From contig DASVBU010000033.1 in the NCBI GenBank assembly GCA_036375695.1, forward strand, positions 62,001 to 126,000: a DNA stretch of 64,000 bases, in the 5' to 3' direction. Origin of the DNA: ZC4RG35 sp036375695 (lineage in GTDB: Bacteria; Actinomycetota; Acidimicrobiia; Spongiisociales; ZC4RG35). The notes beneath the pieces were generated by a model, which searched no databases, had not been told where the DNA came from, and was given only the letters and a program-made list of their open reading frames with translations. The position numbers were made by a program, and so were the translations under genes. Positions 16,163 to 25,693 of the stretch are shown here, in pieces (the first letter of the stretch is position 1; each line of letters begins with the position of its first letter).

Positions 16163-18397
16163 CTAGCTGCCGGTGGCGGCGAGGCGTGCCTCTCTCAGTT
16201 CGGCGGCGAAGGCGACGCGTCTTGAAGGGTCTTCGAGCAACCCCCGGTTCTCGGCCAGCTTGAGCGCGGATTTGAAGACCACCTGGCTCACACTCTCACC
16301 GTGGATCAGGCGGCCTTCCAGCCGGTACAGCCTGCCGCGGGCGAGACAGGCGGCCAGGAACTTCTTCTCGTCGACCTTCCCTCTCCAACGCTCCAGCTCG
16401 TCACCGACCACCTGGTAGGCGTCGAGGATGGGCAGCAATGCCCAGGGGGAGAGACGCATCCCCAGCGCCTCGAGGACCGCCTGGGGGCCCTGCCCGACCA
16501 GCAACTGCTTCCAGTCGGGGCAGTCGATCGCCAGGTCCGCGTCGACCTCGCCGGCGAATTGCTCCCGGTCGGCGAAGAAGAACTCGAACTTGAGCAGGTC
16601 GCGGAGGCCCAGCATGCGCTCGGTCAGGTCGTCGGGGTCCTTCGCCCCCGATGCCAGCGCCATCTCGGCCATCGCTCGCGGCACGAAGAAGTGCAGCACC
16701 ACGTTTCGGTAATAGGAGAGCTGGATCATCTGGGTGTCGTCGAGCCAGTAGACCCGGCGGTCGCTCGCCTCGTGCGCAGATGCATTCCCGTTCTCCACCA
16801 GCCAGTCGAGGAACCCCTCCAACATCTCGGGATCGCCGAGGTCGGTGTCCTCGGTCATCTCCAGCTTCCGGTCGTGGATGAACCCGAGGAGTCGGGCACA
16901 TCGCTGCGCCAGCTGGCCGGAGTCGCGGGCCGTGCCCCTTTCTGCGAGGAGGGCGATGGAGACCACGGCGATCGGGGTGATCGGCGTGGCCAGGCCGATC
17001 CGGCGCATCGCTTCGAAGGCGACCTTCTGGAGCACGATCGAGCCCTCCTCGGCCTCGACGCCGGCGGTCATCGACCTGAGCGAGATGGGTTCGCCGAAGC
17101 GGACGTGGATGTCTCCGTACCGCTTCCGCAGGGACCGGACGGACTTGACCAGCCACCGGATCGACTCCTTCTCCTTGGCGCGCCCCTGGGCCTCCCGCGT
17201 GTAGTCGGGTACGTCCTGGATTTGGTCGTAGGCGATGGAGACGGGGACCAGGACGACGTCGTCGGCCTTGCCCCGACGCAGCGCGTCGTTGACGTAGGAG
17301 AGGAGGCCGAACCTGGGCGGTGCGAGGCGTCCCGACCGGGATCGCCCACCCTCCATGTACCACTCCAGGTTGAACCGCTTCTCGATGAGGAAGTCGATGT
17401 ATGCCCGCAGCACCCGCTTGTAGATCTCGTCGTCCTTGAAGGAGCGGCGGATGAAGAACACGCCCGTGCGCCGCATCAAAGGGCCCACCGGGAAGAAGTC
17501 GAGGTTGTTGCCCCCGGCGGTGTGGTTGGCGGGGAGATCGTTCTCCCACAGCAGGTATTGCAGGGTGAGCCGGTCGAGGTTGGAACGATGGGAGGGGAGG
17601 AACACCACAGGGTGGTCCTGTCCGAGGGCGGCGACTCGCCTCACCTGGTCGGTGTGGTACCGGATCCGGCCATAGCCCTGCTTGTAGAGGGCGTGGATCA
17701 GGTTGGCGATGATGTCGATCACGTAGGGGCTGTGGGTGGCGGCGATCTCGTCGAGGTGACGCTCTGCCAGCCTCATGGCGGCGTCGGGGTCGATCCCCCT
17801 CGTCTCGGCCGCCTCGGCGATCGACTCCCTGAAGCTGCGCCGGGAGAGGATGGCTTCGGGCACGAAGCGGGGCACCTTGTAGCGGTTGCCCAGGATCTCC
17901 CGCTCCTCGACGTCGAGCGCTCTCCAGGCGCGCCGGGTGACGAAGGGGGCGAGCCCGTCGACATCGTCTGCCTCCTCGTAGGCGCGCCGCAACTCCGACA
18001 CGGGCGCCCCCGCGCCGGCGATCCTGACCACTCGGGAGGGATTGAAGAGAAGTGTCCACCACGCCCGGAGTCCACGGGGGTCGCGGGGATCACCTGGTTT
18101 GAAGATGTCGGTCCAGTCCACCGAGCGGTTCCCGTCGCGTTCCGGGGCCATCCACACGACGCGCAGCGGGATCAGGTAGGGATCGTCGCTCGAAGCGAGG
18201 ACCTGCTCCAGGTTGTCGTCGTCGCCACCGCGACCGCGCCGGGATGATGAGATGCGAACTGTCTCCGCCCGCTTCACCTGGCGGGAGAGCCACGACCTGA
18301 GGATGCGCTCCTCGAGCCCGGTGGAGACGTCGAGGAGGTAGACCGTGCGCCGACCGGCGGGACCTTGCAGGGACGTCTCGACTGCCTTCCGGGGCAC
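16163..18397 (-). CDS. plsB: PlsB-like glycerol-3-phosphate 1-O-acyltransferase
   Basis: The 744-residue protein matches the large membrane-bound PlsB/GPAT family. It acylates glycerol-3-phosphate with acyl-CoA or acyl-ACP. The HX4D catalytic motif is visible in LPSHRSNLDRL, followed by FFIRRSF, the phosphate-binding YMEGGRSRSGR and VPVSIAYDQI. The GTG at 18397 is preferred because TAGAGT ends 6 nt upstream. A GTG at 18403 abuts the hexamer. PlsY is encoded just downstream and PlsX elsewhere in the window, so the organism has both known first-acylation routes. Confidence 0.88.
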   Translation of the reverse strand: MPRKAVETSLQGPAGRRTVYLLDVSTGLEERILRSWLSRQVKRAETVRISSSRRGRGGDDDNLEQVLASSDDPYLIPLRVVWMAPERDGNRSVDWTDIFKPGDPRDPRGLRAWWTLLFNPSRVVRIAGAGAPVSELRRAYEEADDVDGLAPFVTRRAWRALDVEEREILGNRYKVPRFVPEAILSRRSFRESIAEAAETRGIDPDAAMRLAERHLDEIAATHSPYVIDIIANLIHALYKQGYGRIRYHTDQVRRVAALGQDHPVVFLPSHRSNLDRLTLQYLLWENDLPANHTAGGNNLDFFPVGPLMRRTGVFFIRRSFKDDEIYKRVLRAYIDFLIEKRFNLEWYMEGGRSRSGRLAPPRFGLLSYVNDALRRGKADDVVLVPVSIAYDQIQDVPDYTREAQGRAKEKESIRWLVKSVRSLRKRYGDIHVRFGEPISLRSMTAGVEAEEGSIVLQKVAFEAMRRIGLATPITPIAVVSIALLAERGTARDSGQLAQRCARLLGFIHDRKLEMTEDTDLGDPEMLEGFLDWLVENGNASAHEASDRRVYWLDDTQMIQLSYYRNVVLHFFVPRAMAEMALASGAKDPDDLTERMLGLRDLLKFEFFFADREQFAGEVDADLAIDCPDWKQLLVGQGPQAVLEALGMRLSPWALLPILDAYQVVGDELERWRGKVDEKKFLAACLARGRLYRLEGRLIHGESVSQVVFKSALKLAENRGLLEDPSRRVAFAAELREARLAATGS

Positions 18398-18403
18398 GGC
18401 CAC

Positions 18404-18409
18404 ACTCTA
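18404..18409 (-). promoter_or_regulatory. -10 hexamer TAGAGT for plsB (leaderless)
   Basis: TAGAGT on the minus strand ends 6 nt before the GTG at 18397. It lies back to back with the dtd promoter. Confidence 0.45.
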
Positions 18410-18419
18410 CGGGTGCTGC

Positions 18420-18425
18420 CACAAT
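18420..18425 (+). promoter_or_regulatory. -10 hexamer CACAAT for dtd (leaderless)
   Basis: CACAAT, one base from TACAAT, ends 7 nt before the dtd ATG. Confidence 0.4.
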
Positions 18426-18432
18426 CGGGTCG

Positions 18433-18870
18433 ATGCGGGTGGTGCTGCAGAGGGTGAGCAGATCTTCGGTCCGGGTCGACGGGGAGGTGGTCGGACAGAT
18501 CGAACGCGGTCTCCTCCTGCTCGCCGGTGTCGCCACGGGTGACACCACTGACACGGTTCGCGCCGCCGCCGAGAAGGTGGCGGGTCTCCGGATCTTCTCC
18601 GATGACGAGGGGAAGATGAACCGCTCGGTCCGCGATGTCGGCGGTTCCGCCCTGGTGGTCAGTCAGTTCACCCTGCTCGGGGATGCTCGCCGCGGGAGGA
18701 GACCCTCGTTCACCGACGCCGCGGCGCCTGAGATCGCCGAGCCCCTGATCGAGCTCTTCGCCCGCGAGCTGGAGGGTCAGGGTGTCCCGACGGCGACCGG
18801 CGTCTTCGGTGCCCGCATGGAGGTGGAGTTGGTCAACGACGGGCCGGTGACCCTCGTCCTCGACTTCTGA
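18433..18870 (+). CDS. dtd: D-aminoacyl-tRNA deacylase
   Basis: The 145-residue protein is full length for the DTD family, which hydrolyses D-aminoacyl-tRNA and so keeps D-amino acids out of proteins. Family motifs are MRVVLQRVSRSSVRVDGEVVG, the active-site strand SQFTLLGD and the Gly-cisPro loop NDGPVT near the C-terminus. It is divergent from plsB and convergent with plsY, ending 3 nt from the plsY stop. Confidence 0.95.
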   Translation: MRVVLQRVSRSSVRVDGEVVGQIERGLLLLAGVATGDTTDTVRAAAEKVAGLRIFSDDEGKMNRSVRDVGGSALVVSQFTLLGDARRGRRPSFTDAAAPEIAEPLIELFARELEGQGVPTATGVFGARMEVELVNDGPVTLVLDF

Positions 18871-18873
18871 GGC

Positions 18874-19473
18874 TCAGGACTCCCCGGCGGCGGGGCGTCT
18901 GAACCGGGCGCCCTCGATGTGCTTGGGAAGGATGGCCAGCCCGAGGCCGATGGCCAGGAACGGAAGCAGTCCGCTTTCGATGCCCCAGCCCTCGGGCAGG
19001 CCCAGCGGGCCCCAGAACACCGAGGCGAGGGCGAGGAAGACGATGGTGATGATCGTGGCGCCACCCGACGAGCGTGTCGCCCACGCCGAGAGGCCGATCA
19101 CTGCCAGGCCCGCCGCGAGCATCCAGGGCCAGGCCACCAGGAGCACACCGGCCGTGATCCCCAACCCCTTCCCGCCGGCGAAGCGGTACCAGACGTTGTA
19201 GAGGTTGCCGAGTGCGGCGGCCAGGCCCGCGGCGACGATCCCCTGCTCACCGGCGAACACCGACCCGAGAAGGGCTGCTCCAGCCCCTTTGGCCATCTCC
19301 ACGAGGAGCACCGTCGCCGCCAGGGCGGGGCCACCGACGCCGAGGGCATTGGCCGTTCCCGGGTTGCCCGACCCCTGTTTCCGCAATTCCACGTTCCACA
19401 GGCGGCCGATCCACTCCGCGGTGGGAATGGAGCCGATGAGGTATCCGATGGCAACGGCGGCGAGCATCTCCAT
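18874..19473 (-). CDS. plsY: glycerol-3-phosphate acyltransferase PlsY
   Basis: This 199-residue polytopic protein transfers the acyl group from acyl-phosphate (made by PlsX) to glycerol-3-phosphate. The three PlsY motifs are present: GSIPTAEWIGR, GSGNPGTANALG and FAGGKGLGITAGV. The start is the ATG at 19473. The AGGATGA spanning the upstream AdnB-like stop codon serves as its ribosome-binding site, so translation is coupled to the helicase gene. A second ATG lies at 19467. Confidence 0.93.
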   Translation of the reverse strand: MEMLAAVAIGYLIGSIPTAEWIGRLWNVELRKQGSGNPGTANALGVGGPALAATVLLVEMAKGAGAALLGSVFAGEQGIVAAGLAAALGNLYNVWYRFAGGKGLGITAGVLLVAWPWMLAAGLAVIGLSAWATRSSGGATIITIVFLALASVFWGPLGLPEGWGIESGLLPFLAIGLGLAILPKHIEGARFRRPAAGES

Positions 19474-19477
19474 CGGG

Positions 19478-22400
19478 TCATCCTCCCACGAATCGGTGTC
19501 CCGGGCCGCAGAATCGGAGGAAGTCGCACCCCGCACACCACGGACCGGGCTTCTCCGTGAAAACCTCCGACTCGATGCCTTCGACGAGACGTTCCAGGGT
19601 GGCGGAGGCCTCGTCGGTCCAAGCCGCGTCGGCCATGTGGGTCTCCTCAGAGCCTCCGCCACCGAGATAGGCGAAGGTGACGGTGATGCTCTCGGGTCGG
19701 GGAAGGCCAAAGTCGACGACGTCGGCCGCCAAGGCGTAGGCCTGGAGCTGCACCAGGCGGTTCGGGTCGTCAGAGGGCCCACCACTCTTGAAGTCGACGA
19801 TCTCCCACCGGCGATCGTCGACGTAGATGGCGTCGATCCGTCCCCGAACGACGGTCTCCCGGACGGTGAGATTGAAGGGCTGCTCCACCAGATCGGCGGG
19901 TCTCTCTGCGAAGCGGGAAGCGAGGAAGGTCTCGAACGCGCCCGGTGCGGCCCGCTCCTCGCCGACCATGTCGTACGCCGGGGTCTCCTCTATCGGGAGG
20001 GGCACGATCCCCTTGTGGTGTAGCTCGATGCGGCGATGGACCTCCGTCCCCCTCACCGCGGCCGGGTTGACCCGCCTCGGCAGGGGGTCGATCTCGCTCC
20101 AGTAGAAGCGCCGGGGGCATTGGGCGTACGTGACCAGGCCGGTCACGGAGACGGGCTTCCTCTCGGGCTCGGCGACCACAGGCGCCGGCTCGACCAGCGT
20201 GAAGAGACGGTGCTCCACCTCGGTGACCACCCTCTCGTGCTCCGTGGCCACCCCCAGTTCCACGGAGACCCGCTCGGCCCAGGACGGGTCGGAGAGCGCG
20301 GCCCGGATCGCCCCTTCCCAGCCCTCGGGGAAATGGGGGTCGGGTGTCGGGGCGGTGTCGAACCTGAGCAGCTCGGGCGGGTCGGTCACAGCCGGCAAGT
20401 CGGTGACGTCACCACTGACCGCGTTGACCTCCTGCCACAGCTCCGATGGTTGCCGCGGCTTCTTGTTGGGCAGCGGATATCCGTACCAATACGCGCCTGT
20501 CACGAACAGGTGGCGCTTGGCCCTGGTCACGGCGACATACGCAGTGCGCCACTCCTGTTCGAAGTGGGCGTCCCTGAGATGTTCCTGCACCGCGTCGTAG
20601 TCGTCGGGCAGGTGGGCCATCACCGTGTCGAGGCGGAGCTCGATCGGGATCGCATGTGGGGTGGTCAGCGGGTTGCCGTAGCTCTGCGAGCTCGAAGGAA
20701 AGTTCCCTTCGTACGCGGCCGGGATTGCGACCACCTCCCACTCGAGCCCTTTGGCGCGGTGAACCGTGAGCAGGGTGACGGCGTCCTCGCCGGAGACCCT
20801 GGCCTGATCCAGCTCTTCGAAGGATTCTTCCTCTGCGTCCTCGAGGTATTGGAGGAAAGCGGGAAGCGACGGCCGCCCCTGGAGGGGGCTCCAGTCCTGG
20901 GCGAGGTCGAGCAGACGATAGAGGTTGAGTCTCGCCGTGAGACGCGATGTCGCGGGGAGCGCCTCCACGTCCCGCCATGCCCCGGTGACGTCGAGGATCA
21001 GTCGGCAGGTCTCTACGAGGCTCAGCCCCTGGGACTCGAGGAGGATTCTCCGGTACATGTTCCGGAAGTCGGCGAGTGCGGCCGCGGCATCCGGTCGGAG
21101 GTCGGGCACGTCGTCGTACTCCACCGCCTCGAGCAGCGTGATCGGAACCGGGTTGCCCTCGTTGTCCTCCTCTTCGGCCCGGGCGGCCCTGGCGGCGAGG
21201 CGCGCCAGGTCCGCGAGACCCCAGTGGAAGCGGCTGCCCATCAGGATCGTGACCAGCGACACCGAGTCGTCCGGGTTCTCGAGGATGCGGAGCCAGGCGA
21301 TCAGGTCGGCCACCTCCGGCACCGACAGCAAGCCTCCCACGTTGGCGACCTCGACCGGGATGTCATGGCGGGCGAAGGCGTCGATGACAACCGCGAAGTC
21401 CTTGTTCTTCCGCAGCAGAACGGCCATGTCCCGCCAGGCGGTCCCCGAATCGTGCAGCTCTTCGAAACGGGACGCGACCCATTCGGCCTCGGCGATGGAG
21501 CTCTGGGCCCAGTGCGTCCGGATCGTGCTCCCTGGATCGTCCGGCAGCGCCGAGACCAGTGACTCCGCACCAGGGTTGGCACGGCGTCGGATGCGGTTGG
21601 CCACCTCCAGGATCGCCGAAGTCGATCGCCGGTTCAGGGTCAGGCTCCGGAGATGGGCGCTCCTCCCGTCCGGTGTCGGGAAGTGCTCGTCGAACCGGGC
21701 AAAGTTCTCGGTCGACGCACCGCGCCACTCGTAGATCGTCTGGTCCTCGTCGCCGACGGCGATTACCGGGAAACCCTGGCCGAAAACCGTTTGCAGCAGG
21801 ACACGCTGGGCGGGGTTGGTGTCCTGGTATTCGTCGAGCACAACGACCCGGTAGCGGCTCCGGACCAGGTCGGCCAGGTCCTGGTTCTCCCGCATCAGCT
21901 TTGCCGCCAGCATCACCAGGTCGGAGAAGTCGACCACGCCCAGCCGGCGCTTCTCCTCCTCGTAGCGTTGGAGGAGCATGGCCATCTCCCGGCGCTGGTC
22001 CGCGGCTTCGCACCGATCGTCGTGGGCCAGCACGACCTCGGGCGTGAGGAGGTGGTCGCCGAGGCGGTCGCCCAGGGCCCGCACCCAGTCGAGACGTGTC
22101 GGCCAGGTGATGTCCAGGTGCTCCAGGGGCGGGGCGGTGTCGAGCACTTCGGTGAGGATCTGCCGGGCGAAGGTGGGTGTGATCACCTGGTATCTCGAGT
22201 CGAGTCCGACCAGGGCACCGAACTCGGAGAGGAGTTGGGCGGCGAAGCCGTGATAGGTGTGGATCTCGGCCTGACGGGCCGGGTCGTCGGCGGCCAGGAA
22301 GGCACGAACCCGGTCCGCCAGCTCGGCCGCCGCCTTGTTGGTGAAGGTCAGGCCCAACACCTGCTCGGGAGCAACCCCATGCCTGGAGACCAGGTTGGCG

Positions 22401-22528
22401 ATGACCATCGCCACCGTGGTGGTCTTGCCGGTCCCCGCCCCGGCACGCACCTTGATCGAGGTCAGACCGAGGTCGAGGATCGCCTGCTGTTCGGGCGAGG
22501 GTGTCGGAACGACCGTGGTGATGGTCAT
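19478..22528 (-). CDS. adnB: AdnB-like UvrD-family helicase-nuclease
   Basis: The 1016-residue protein joins an SF1 UvrD-type helicase (Walker A GAGTGKTTT, motif II DEYQDTNPAQ, motif III GDEDQTIYEWRG, motif V/VI TVHRAKGLEW and YVAVTRAKR) to a C-terminal RecB-like nuclease (GRIDAIYVDDRRWEIVDFKSG). Cysteines in QCPRRFYW and CAGCDFLRFC form the Fe-S clasp typical of AddB/AdnAB nucleases. With the upstream partner it should resect double-strand breaks. The ATG overlaps the AdnA-like stop by 4 nt. Confidence 0.88.
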   Translation of the reverse strand: MTITTVVPTPSPEQQAILDLGLTSIKVRAGAGTGKTTTVAMVIANLVSRHGVAPEQVLGLTFTNKAAAELADRVRAFLAADDPARQAEIHTYHGFAAQLLSEFGALVGLDSRYQVITPTFARQILTEVLDTAPPLEHLDITWPTRLDWVRALGDRLGDHLLTPEVVLAHDDRCEAADQRREMAMLLQRYEEEKRRLGVVDFSDLVMLAAKLMRENQDLADLVRSRYRVVVLDEYQDTNPAQRVLLQTVFGQGFPVIAVGDEDQTIYEWRGASTENFARFDEHFPTPDGRSAHLRSLTLNRRSTSAILEVANRIRRRANPGAESLVSALPDDPGSTIRTHWAQSSIAEAEWVASRFEELHDSGTAWRDMAVLLRKNKDFAVVIDAFARHDIPVEVANVGGLLSVPEVADLIAWLRILENPDDSVSLVTILMGSRFHWGLADLARLAARAARAEEEDNEGNPVPITLLEAVEYDDVPDLRPDAAAALADFRNMYRRILLESQGLSLVETCRLILDVTGAWRDVEALPATSRLTARLNLYRLLDLAQDWSPLQGRPSLPAFLQYLEDAEEESFEELDQARVSGEDAVTLLTVHRAKGLEWEVVAIPAAYEGNFPSSSQSYGNPLTTPHAIPIELRLDTVMAHLPDDYDAVQEHLRDAHFEQEWRTAYVAVTRAKRHLFVTGAYWYGYPLPNKKPRQPSELWQEVNAVSGDVTDLPAVTDPPELLRFDTAPTPDPHFPEGWEGAIRAALSDPSWAERVSVELGVATEHERVVTEVEHRLFTLVEPAPVVAEPERKPVSVTGLVTYAQCPRRFYWSEIDPLPRRVNPAAVRGTEVHRRIELHHKGIVPLPIEETPAYDMVGEERAAPGAFETFLASRFAERPADLVEQPFNLTVRETVVRGRIDAIYVDDRRWEIVDFKSGGPSDDPNRLVQLQAYALAADVVDFGLPRPESITVTFAYLGGGGSEETHMADAAWTDEASATLERLVEGIESEVFTEKPGPWCAGCDFLRFCGPGHRFVGG

Positions 22529-25452
22529 GGCAGGTATGCGTCCCTCCCCTCGGGCCATTGCGGGCACGTGCCCTTGAACGGGCAGTACTTGCACGCCTTC
22601 GCCGAGATCCGGGGCTCCCAGTTCTCGGACCTGATCCCTTCCACGATCGCCTCCATCTCGGCTCGCAGGTCGTCGACCGCGGAGACATCGAGGTAGCGCA
22701 CCGATGGCTTCTTCGCGTCCGTCGCCGGGTACCAGAGCTGGGCGTCCACGACCTGCTGGCCGGCGTCACGGAGGGCGATGACGTAGAACGCCAGCTGGAT
22801 CGACCGCGCCGCGTCCGCCTGGGGTGGTGCGGATCGACTCGTCTTCAGGTCGACGACGCGGAGACCCTCATTCGTCATCTCGAGACGGTCGATCACCCCC
22901 CGCCATCTGACTCCTCCGATCTCCGTCTCGACATCCTTCTCCATGGCGACGGGGACGCCCTCGCTCGGCCAGAAGGTGTAGAGCTTGGCGAGCGGTTCCC
23001 GGGCCCGTCGCAGCCAGGCGTCGTTCATGACCGCGTTGCCGAAGTCGGCGTGCTCCGCCCAGACCTCGTCGAGGATCTGCATCGCCCGGTCGAGCGAGGC
23101 GTGGGTCGCACCGGTGCCGATGATCTCGTTCTCCGCCCGTTCCACGGTGAGGTGGATCAGCGACCCCGAGGCGGCGTAGCCGCTGTCGGTCTCGGCGAGG
23201 CGGAGACGACGCTCCATGGCGTATCTGCGTGGGCACTGGAGGTAGGACTCGGCCTGGCTGGGGGAGAGCCGGAAAGAGCCGGTGAGGATGGGGGAGGAAG
23301 GGCCGGGTGCGGGCACCCCGGCAAAACGCATCGGGTTCCATCGGTCGCCTGCATGCCCGGCGAGGACGGTGACCGCACCGAGCCGCTGAGCGGCCGAGGC
23401 GTCGGGATCGAGGAGCCAGCGGCGCAGGGTGCGCTCCACCCCGGCGACGGTGACCGGCGCGGCCTCGGTCTCGTCCGGGGGGCCCAGCTCGTCGAGGGGT
23501 CGTCCCGCGGCAGCGATCAGGAACCGGGACGGCCGTCTCTCGCCGAGATCGCCTCCGGCATGGGTCGCCGTCCAGACGACACGCGTCCGGGCACGAGTCA
23601 TGGCGGTGTAGGCCAGACGGACCTCCTCCTGCAGCTGGAACGCCCCCTGGGCCTCGACGTCGGTGAGCCGGGAGCGGGCAAGGAGCTCCGGTCGGAGCAG
23701 CCGCCGCCCTCGGCGCAGGTCGGGGAAGACGCCCTCAATGGCGTTGGCGATGAACACCACCTCGAACTCGAGCCCCTTCGCCTGATGAAGGGTGGTGAGG
23801 GTGACCCGCTCCGAGGGCAGATGGGCAGGAAGCATCGGCTGAGCCTCGAAGTCCTCGTCTTCGGTGAGGGCGAAGTAGCGCTCCAGGCTCACGGAAGGGT
23901 CTCGTTCGCTCTGACGCGCCAGTGTCTGGGAGAAGGAGCGCCAGGCCCGTCGCCAGTCGGCCCGCTCGGGGTCGGCGACGATACCGTCGAGACCCTCGAG
24001 ATTCGTCCAGAGATGCCAGAACCCGTCCGCGGCGGGTCGCTTCGTGGCCCAGTCGGGGTCGGAGAGGAGGGAGGCCAGCCCCGGGAGGTGGGGGAGACGC
24101 TCGGCGACAACGCTGTGCCATGGCTCCCAGGTTCGTCGTCGCGCCCGGACGAGGGCACGTTCGGTGGCGAGGTCGAGACCGATCACCGGTCCCAGCAGGA
24201 TCCGCCGCATGGCACGGTCGGCCTCCGCGGCGTCGACGGCGTCGGTGGTGGGCAGGGAACCCCCGTGGACCGCCACGGTGACGATGTCGCGCACCAGGCT
24301 CACGGCGGGGTGGTCGACGAGTCGGGACTTGGGCGGCTCGTGGGGGATCCCCCTTCGCTCCAGCGCCCGCGAGAGCTCAGCCGCCAGCTCCTTCTTGGTG
24401 CGCACGAGGATGGCGATGGCACCCGGCGGAATCCTTTCCACGACGATGGCCCGCTCCACCTGTTCTGCGATCCACTCGGCCTCCGCGGTCTCCTGGTCGA
24501 ACACGTAGGCCTCGGCGCTTCCCCGGTGGGGTGCGGGCACGACCGGTCCGGCAGCGCCCGGCAGATCGGCGCCGGCGACCACCCGGAGGGCGGCCTCCAT
24601 GATCTCCTTGGGCACCCGGAAGCTCTCGGCGAGGACCATGCGCCTGGCATCCTCGAACTCGGCGATGTTGGACAACTCTGCGCCGCGGAACGAGTAGATC
24701 GACTGGTAGGGATCCCCGGCGACGGTGAGATTGCCCCCGGGTGCGGCGAGAAGCCGTGCCATCTCCGCCTGCGCCGGTGTGGTGTCCTGGTACTCGTCGA
24801 CCAGGACGTAGCGGTATGGGGTCTCGTGGCCGTTCGACAGCAGGTCGACGACGTCGGCGAGGAGCACTCCGTAGTCGGTGCGCCCGGCGGCGCGCAGCCG
24901 CTGAAGGTAGCGACGGTAGAAGCCGGGCAAGCCCCGCCAATCGGATCGTTCCCTGGCCATCTCCTCGAGGTCGTCGGGTCCGAGCAGACGCTCGGAACAG
25001 CGCATCACGAAGTCGGCCACTTCGACCGCGAACGGTCTCGTGGTGAGGATGCCGCGAAAGGTGAGTGGCCAGTCGGCCGGGTCCTCGTCGACCAGGGTGC
25101 GGGCGGCGAAGTCCACCTGCTCCGGTGTTGTGAGGACGGTCGGCGGCTCGCCCTGGCGCGCCGCCTCGATGAGGCTGAGTGCGAGGGAGTGGAAGGTCGT
25201 GACCGTGATCGGGTGCCCGGTCGACCCGACCAGCTCCTCGATGCGACGGGTCAGATGTCCGGCCGCCCGGCGGGAGAAGCACAGGACCGCGATCTCGTCA
25301 CGGCGGGCCTTTTCGGACTGGACCAGGTGGGCGACCCTCCGGGCCAGGAACTCGGTCTTCCCGGTGCCCGGCCCGGCGACGACGAGTTGTCGGCCCTCGG
25401 TCTCCTCGATGGCGGCCGGCCAGTCGTCGACGCCTATCCGTGACTCGGTCAC
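22525..25452 (-). CDS. adnA: AdnA-like UvrD-family helicase-nuclease
   Basis: The 975-residue protein has Walker A GPGTGKTEF, motif II DEYQDTTPAQ, motif III GDPYQSIYSFRG, TLHQAKGLEFE and YTAMTRART. A C-terminal PD-(D/E)XK nuclease follows (GVIDRLE, VVDLKTSR) with Fe-S cysteines in QCPRRYAM and CKYCPFKGTC. Both nuclease sites of the pair look intact. The GTG at 25452 is preceded by TACGAT at 7 nt, giving the adnA-adnB-plsY operon its own leaderless promoter. Confidence 0.88.
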   Translation of the reverse strand: MTESRIGVDDWPAAIEETEGRQLVVAGPGTGKTEFLARRVAHLVQSEKARRDEIAVLCFSRRAAGHLTRRIEELVGSTGHPITVTTFHSLALSLIEAARQGEPPTVLTTPEQVDFAARTLVDEDPADWPLTFRGILTTRPFAVEVADFVMRCSERLLGPDDLEEMARERSDWRGLPGFYRRYLQRLRAAGRTDYGVLLADVVDLLSNGHETPYRYVLVDEYQDTTPAQAEMARLLAAPGGNLTVAGDPYQSIYSFRGAELSNIAEFEDARRMVLAESFRVPKEIMEAALRVVAGADLPGAAGPVVPAPHRGSAEAYVFDQETAEAEWIAEQVERAIVVERIPPGAIAILVRTKKELAAELSRALERRGIPHEPPKSRLVDHPAVSLVRDIVTVAVHGGSLPTTDAVDAAEADRAMRRILLGPVIGLDLATERALVRARRRTWEPWHSVVAERLPHLPGLASLLSDPDWATKRPAADGFWHLWTNLEGLDGIVADPERADWRRAWRSFSQTLARQSERDPSVSLERYFALTEDEDFEAQPMLPAHLPSERVTLTTLHQAKGLEFEVVFIANAIEGVFPDLRRGRRLLRPELLARSRLTDVEAQGAFQLQEEVRLAYTAMTRARTRVVWTATHAGGDLGERRPSRFLIAAAGRPLDELGPPDETEAAPVTVAGVERTLRRWLLDPDASAAQRLGAVTVLAGHAGDRWNPMRFAGVPAPGPSSPILTGSFRLSPSQAESYLQCPRRYAMERRLRLAETDSGYAASGSLIHLTVERAENEIIGTGATHASLDRAMQILDEVWAEHADFGNAVMNDAWLRRAREPLAKLYTFWPSEGVPVAMEKDVETEIGGVRWRGVIDRLEMTNEGLRVVDLKTSRSAPPQADAARSIQLAFYVIALRDAGQQVVDAQLWYPATDAKKPSVRYLDVSAVDDLRAEMEAIVEGIRSENWEPRISAKACKYCPFKGTCPQWPEGRDAYLP

Positions 25453-25459
25453 GGGAGCG

Positions 25460-25465
25460 ATCGTA
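25460..25465 (-). promoter_or_regulatory. -10 hexamer TACGAT for adnA (leaderless)
   Basis: On the minus strand TACGAT ends exactly 7 nt before the GTG start of adnA. It lies in the 17-nt gap after the small upstream ORF. Confidence 0.5.
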
Positions 25466-25469
25466 GGGT

Positions 25470-25598
25470 TCAGGCCGCCTCCGACAGAGGCTGACCGTCG
25501 ATTGGGCGGACGGCGACGACCTCGGCGGTGATGCCGAAACGGGCCAGCCAGGCCACCGGATCGGCGAAGACCTCGGTCTGATCGAAGTTCGTGTTCAT
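25470..25598 (-). CDS. small leaderless ORF, 42 residues, upstream of adnA
   Basis: The translation is a 42-residue acidic peptide starting MNTNFDQTEVFADPVAWLAR and ending PLSEAA. It has no signal peptide or known domain. Support comes from its promoter: TAGGTT ends 7 nt before the ATG, the spacing seen at other leaderless genes here. It sits directly ahead of adnA, which has its own promoter. It could be a small functional protein or a regulatory leader peptide. Confidence 0.5.
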   Translation of the reverse strand: MNTNFDQTEVFADPVAWLARFGITAEVVAVRPIDGQPLSEAA

Positions 25599-25605
25599 GG
25601 TCCCC

Positions 25606-25611
25606 AACCTA
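25606..25611 (-). promoter_or_regulatory. -10 hexamer TAGGTT for the 42-codon ORF (leaderless)
   Basis: TAGGTT on the minus strand with a 7-nt spacer to the ATG at 25598. Confidence 0.4.
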
Positions 25612-25663
25612 GAGAGCGCCTGTGACAGATTTCGTCTGAGCCGATATCCCCACGGCCCGTCAA

Positions 25664-25669
25664 TAGGAT
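25664..25669 (+). promoter_or_regulatory. -10 hexamer TAGGAT for glutamate dehydrogenase
   Basis: TAGGAT would start transcription near 25676, which leaves the SD AAGGAAGG ahead of the ATG at 25694. It lies only 3 nt before the ATG at 25673, which argues against that codon. Confidence 0.4.
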
Positions 25670-25693
25670 GGGATGGCCCGCGTTAAGGAAGGG

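Noticed and set aside
22558..25443. A 961-codon open frame on the plus strand opposite adnA
   Set aside because: It is antisense to a protein with intact helicase and nuclease motifs. Its translation is low-complexity GDRE-rich sequence with no domain, typical of high-GC shadows.
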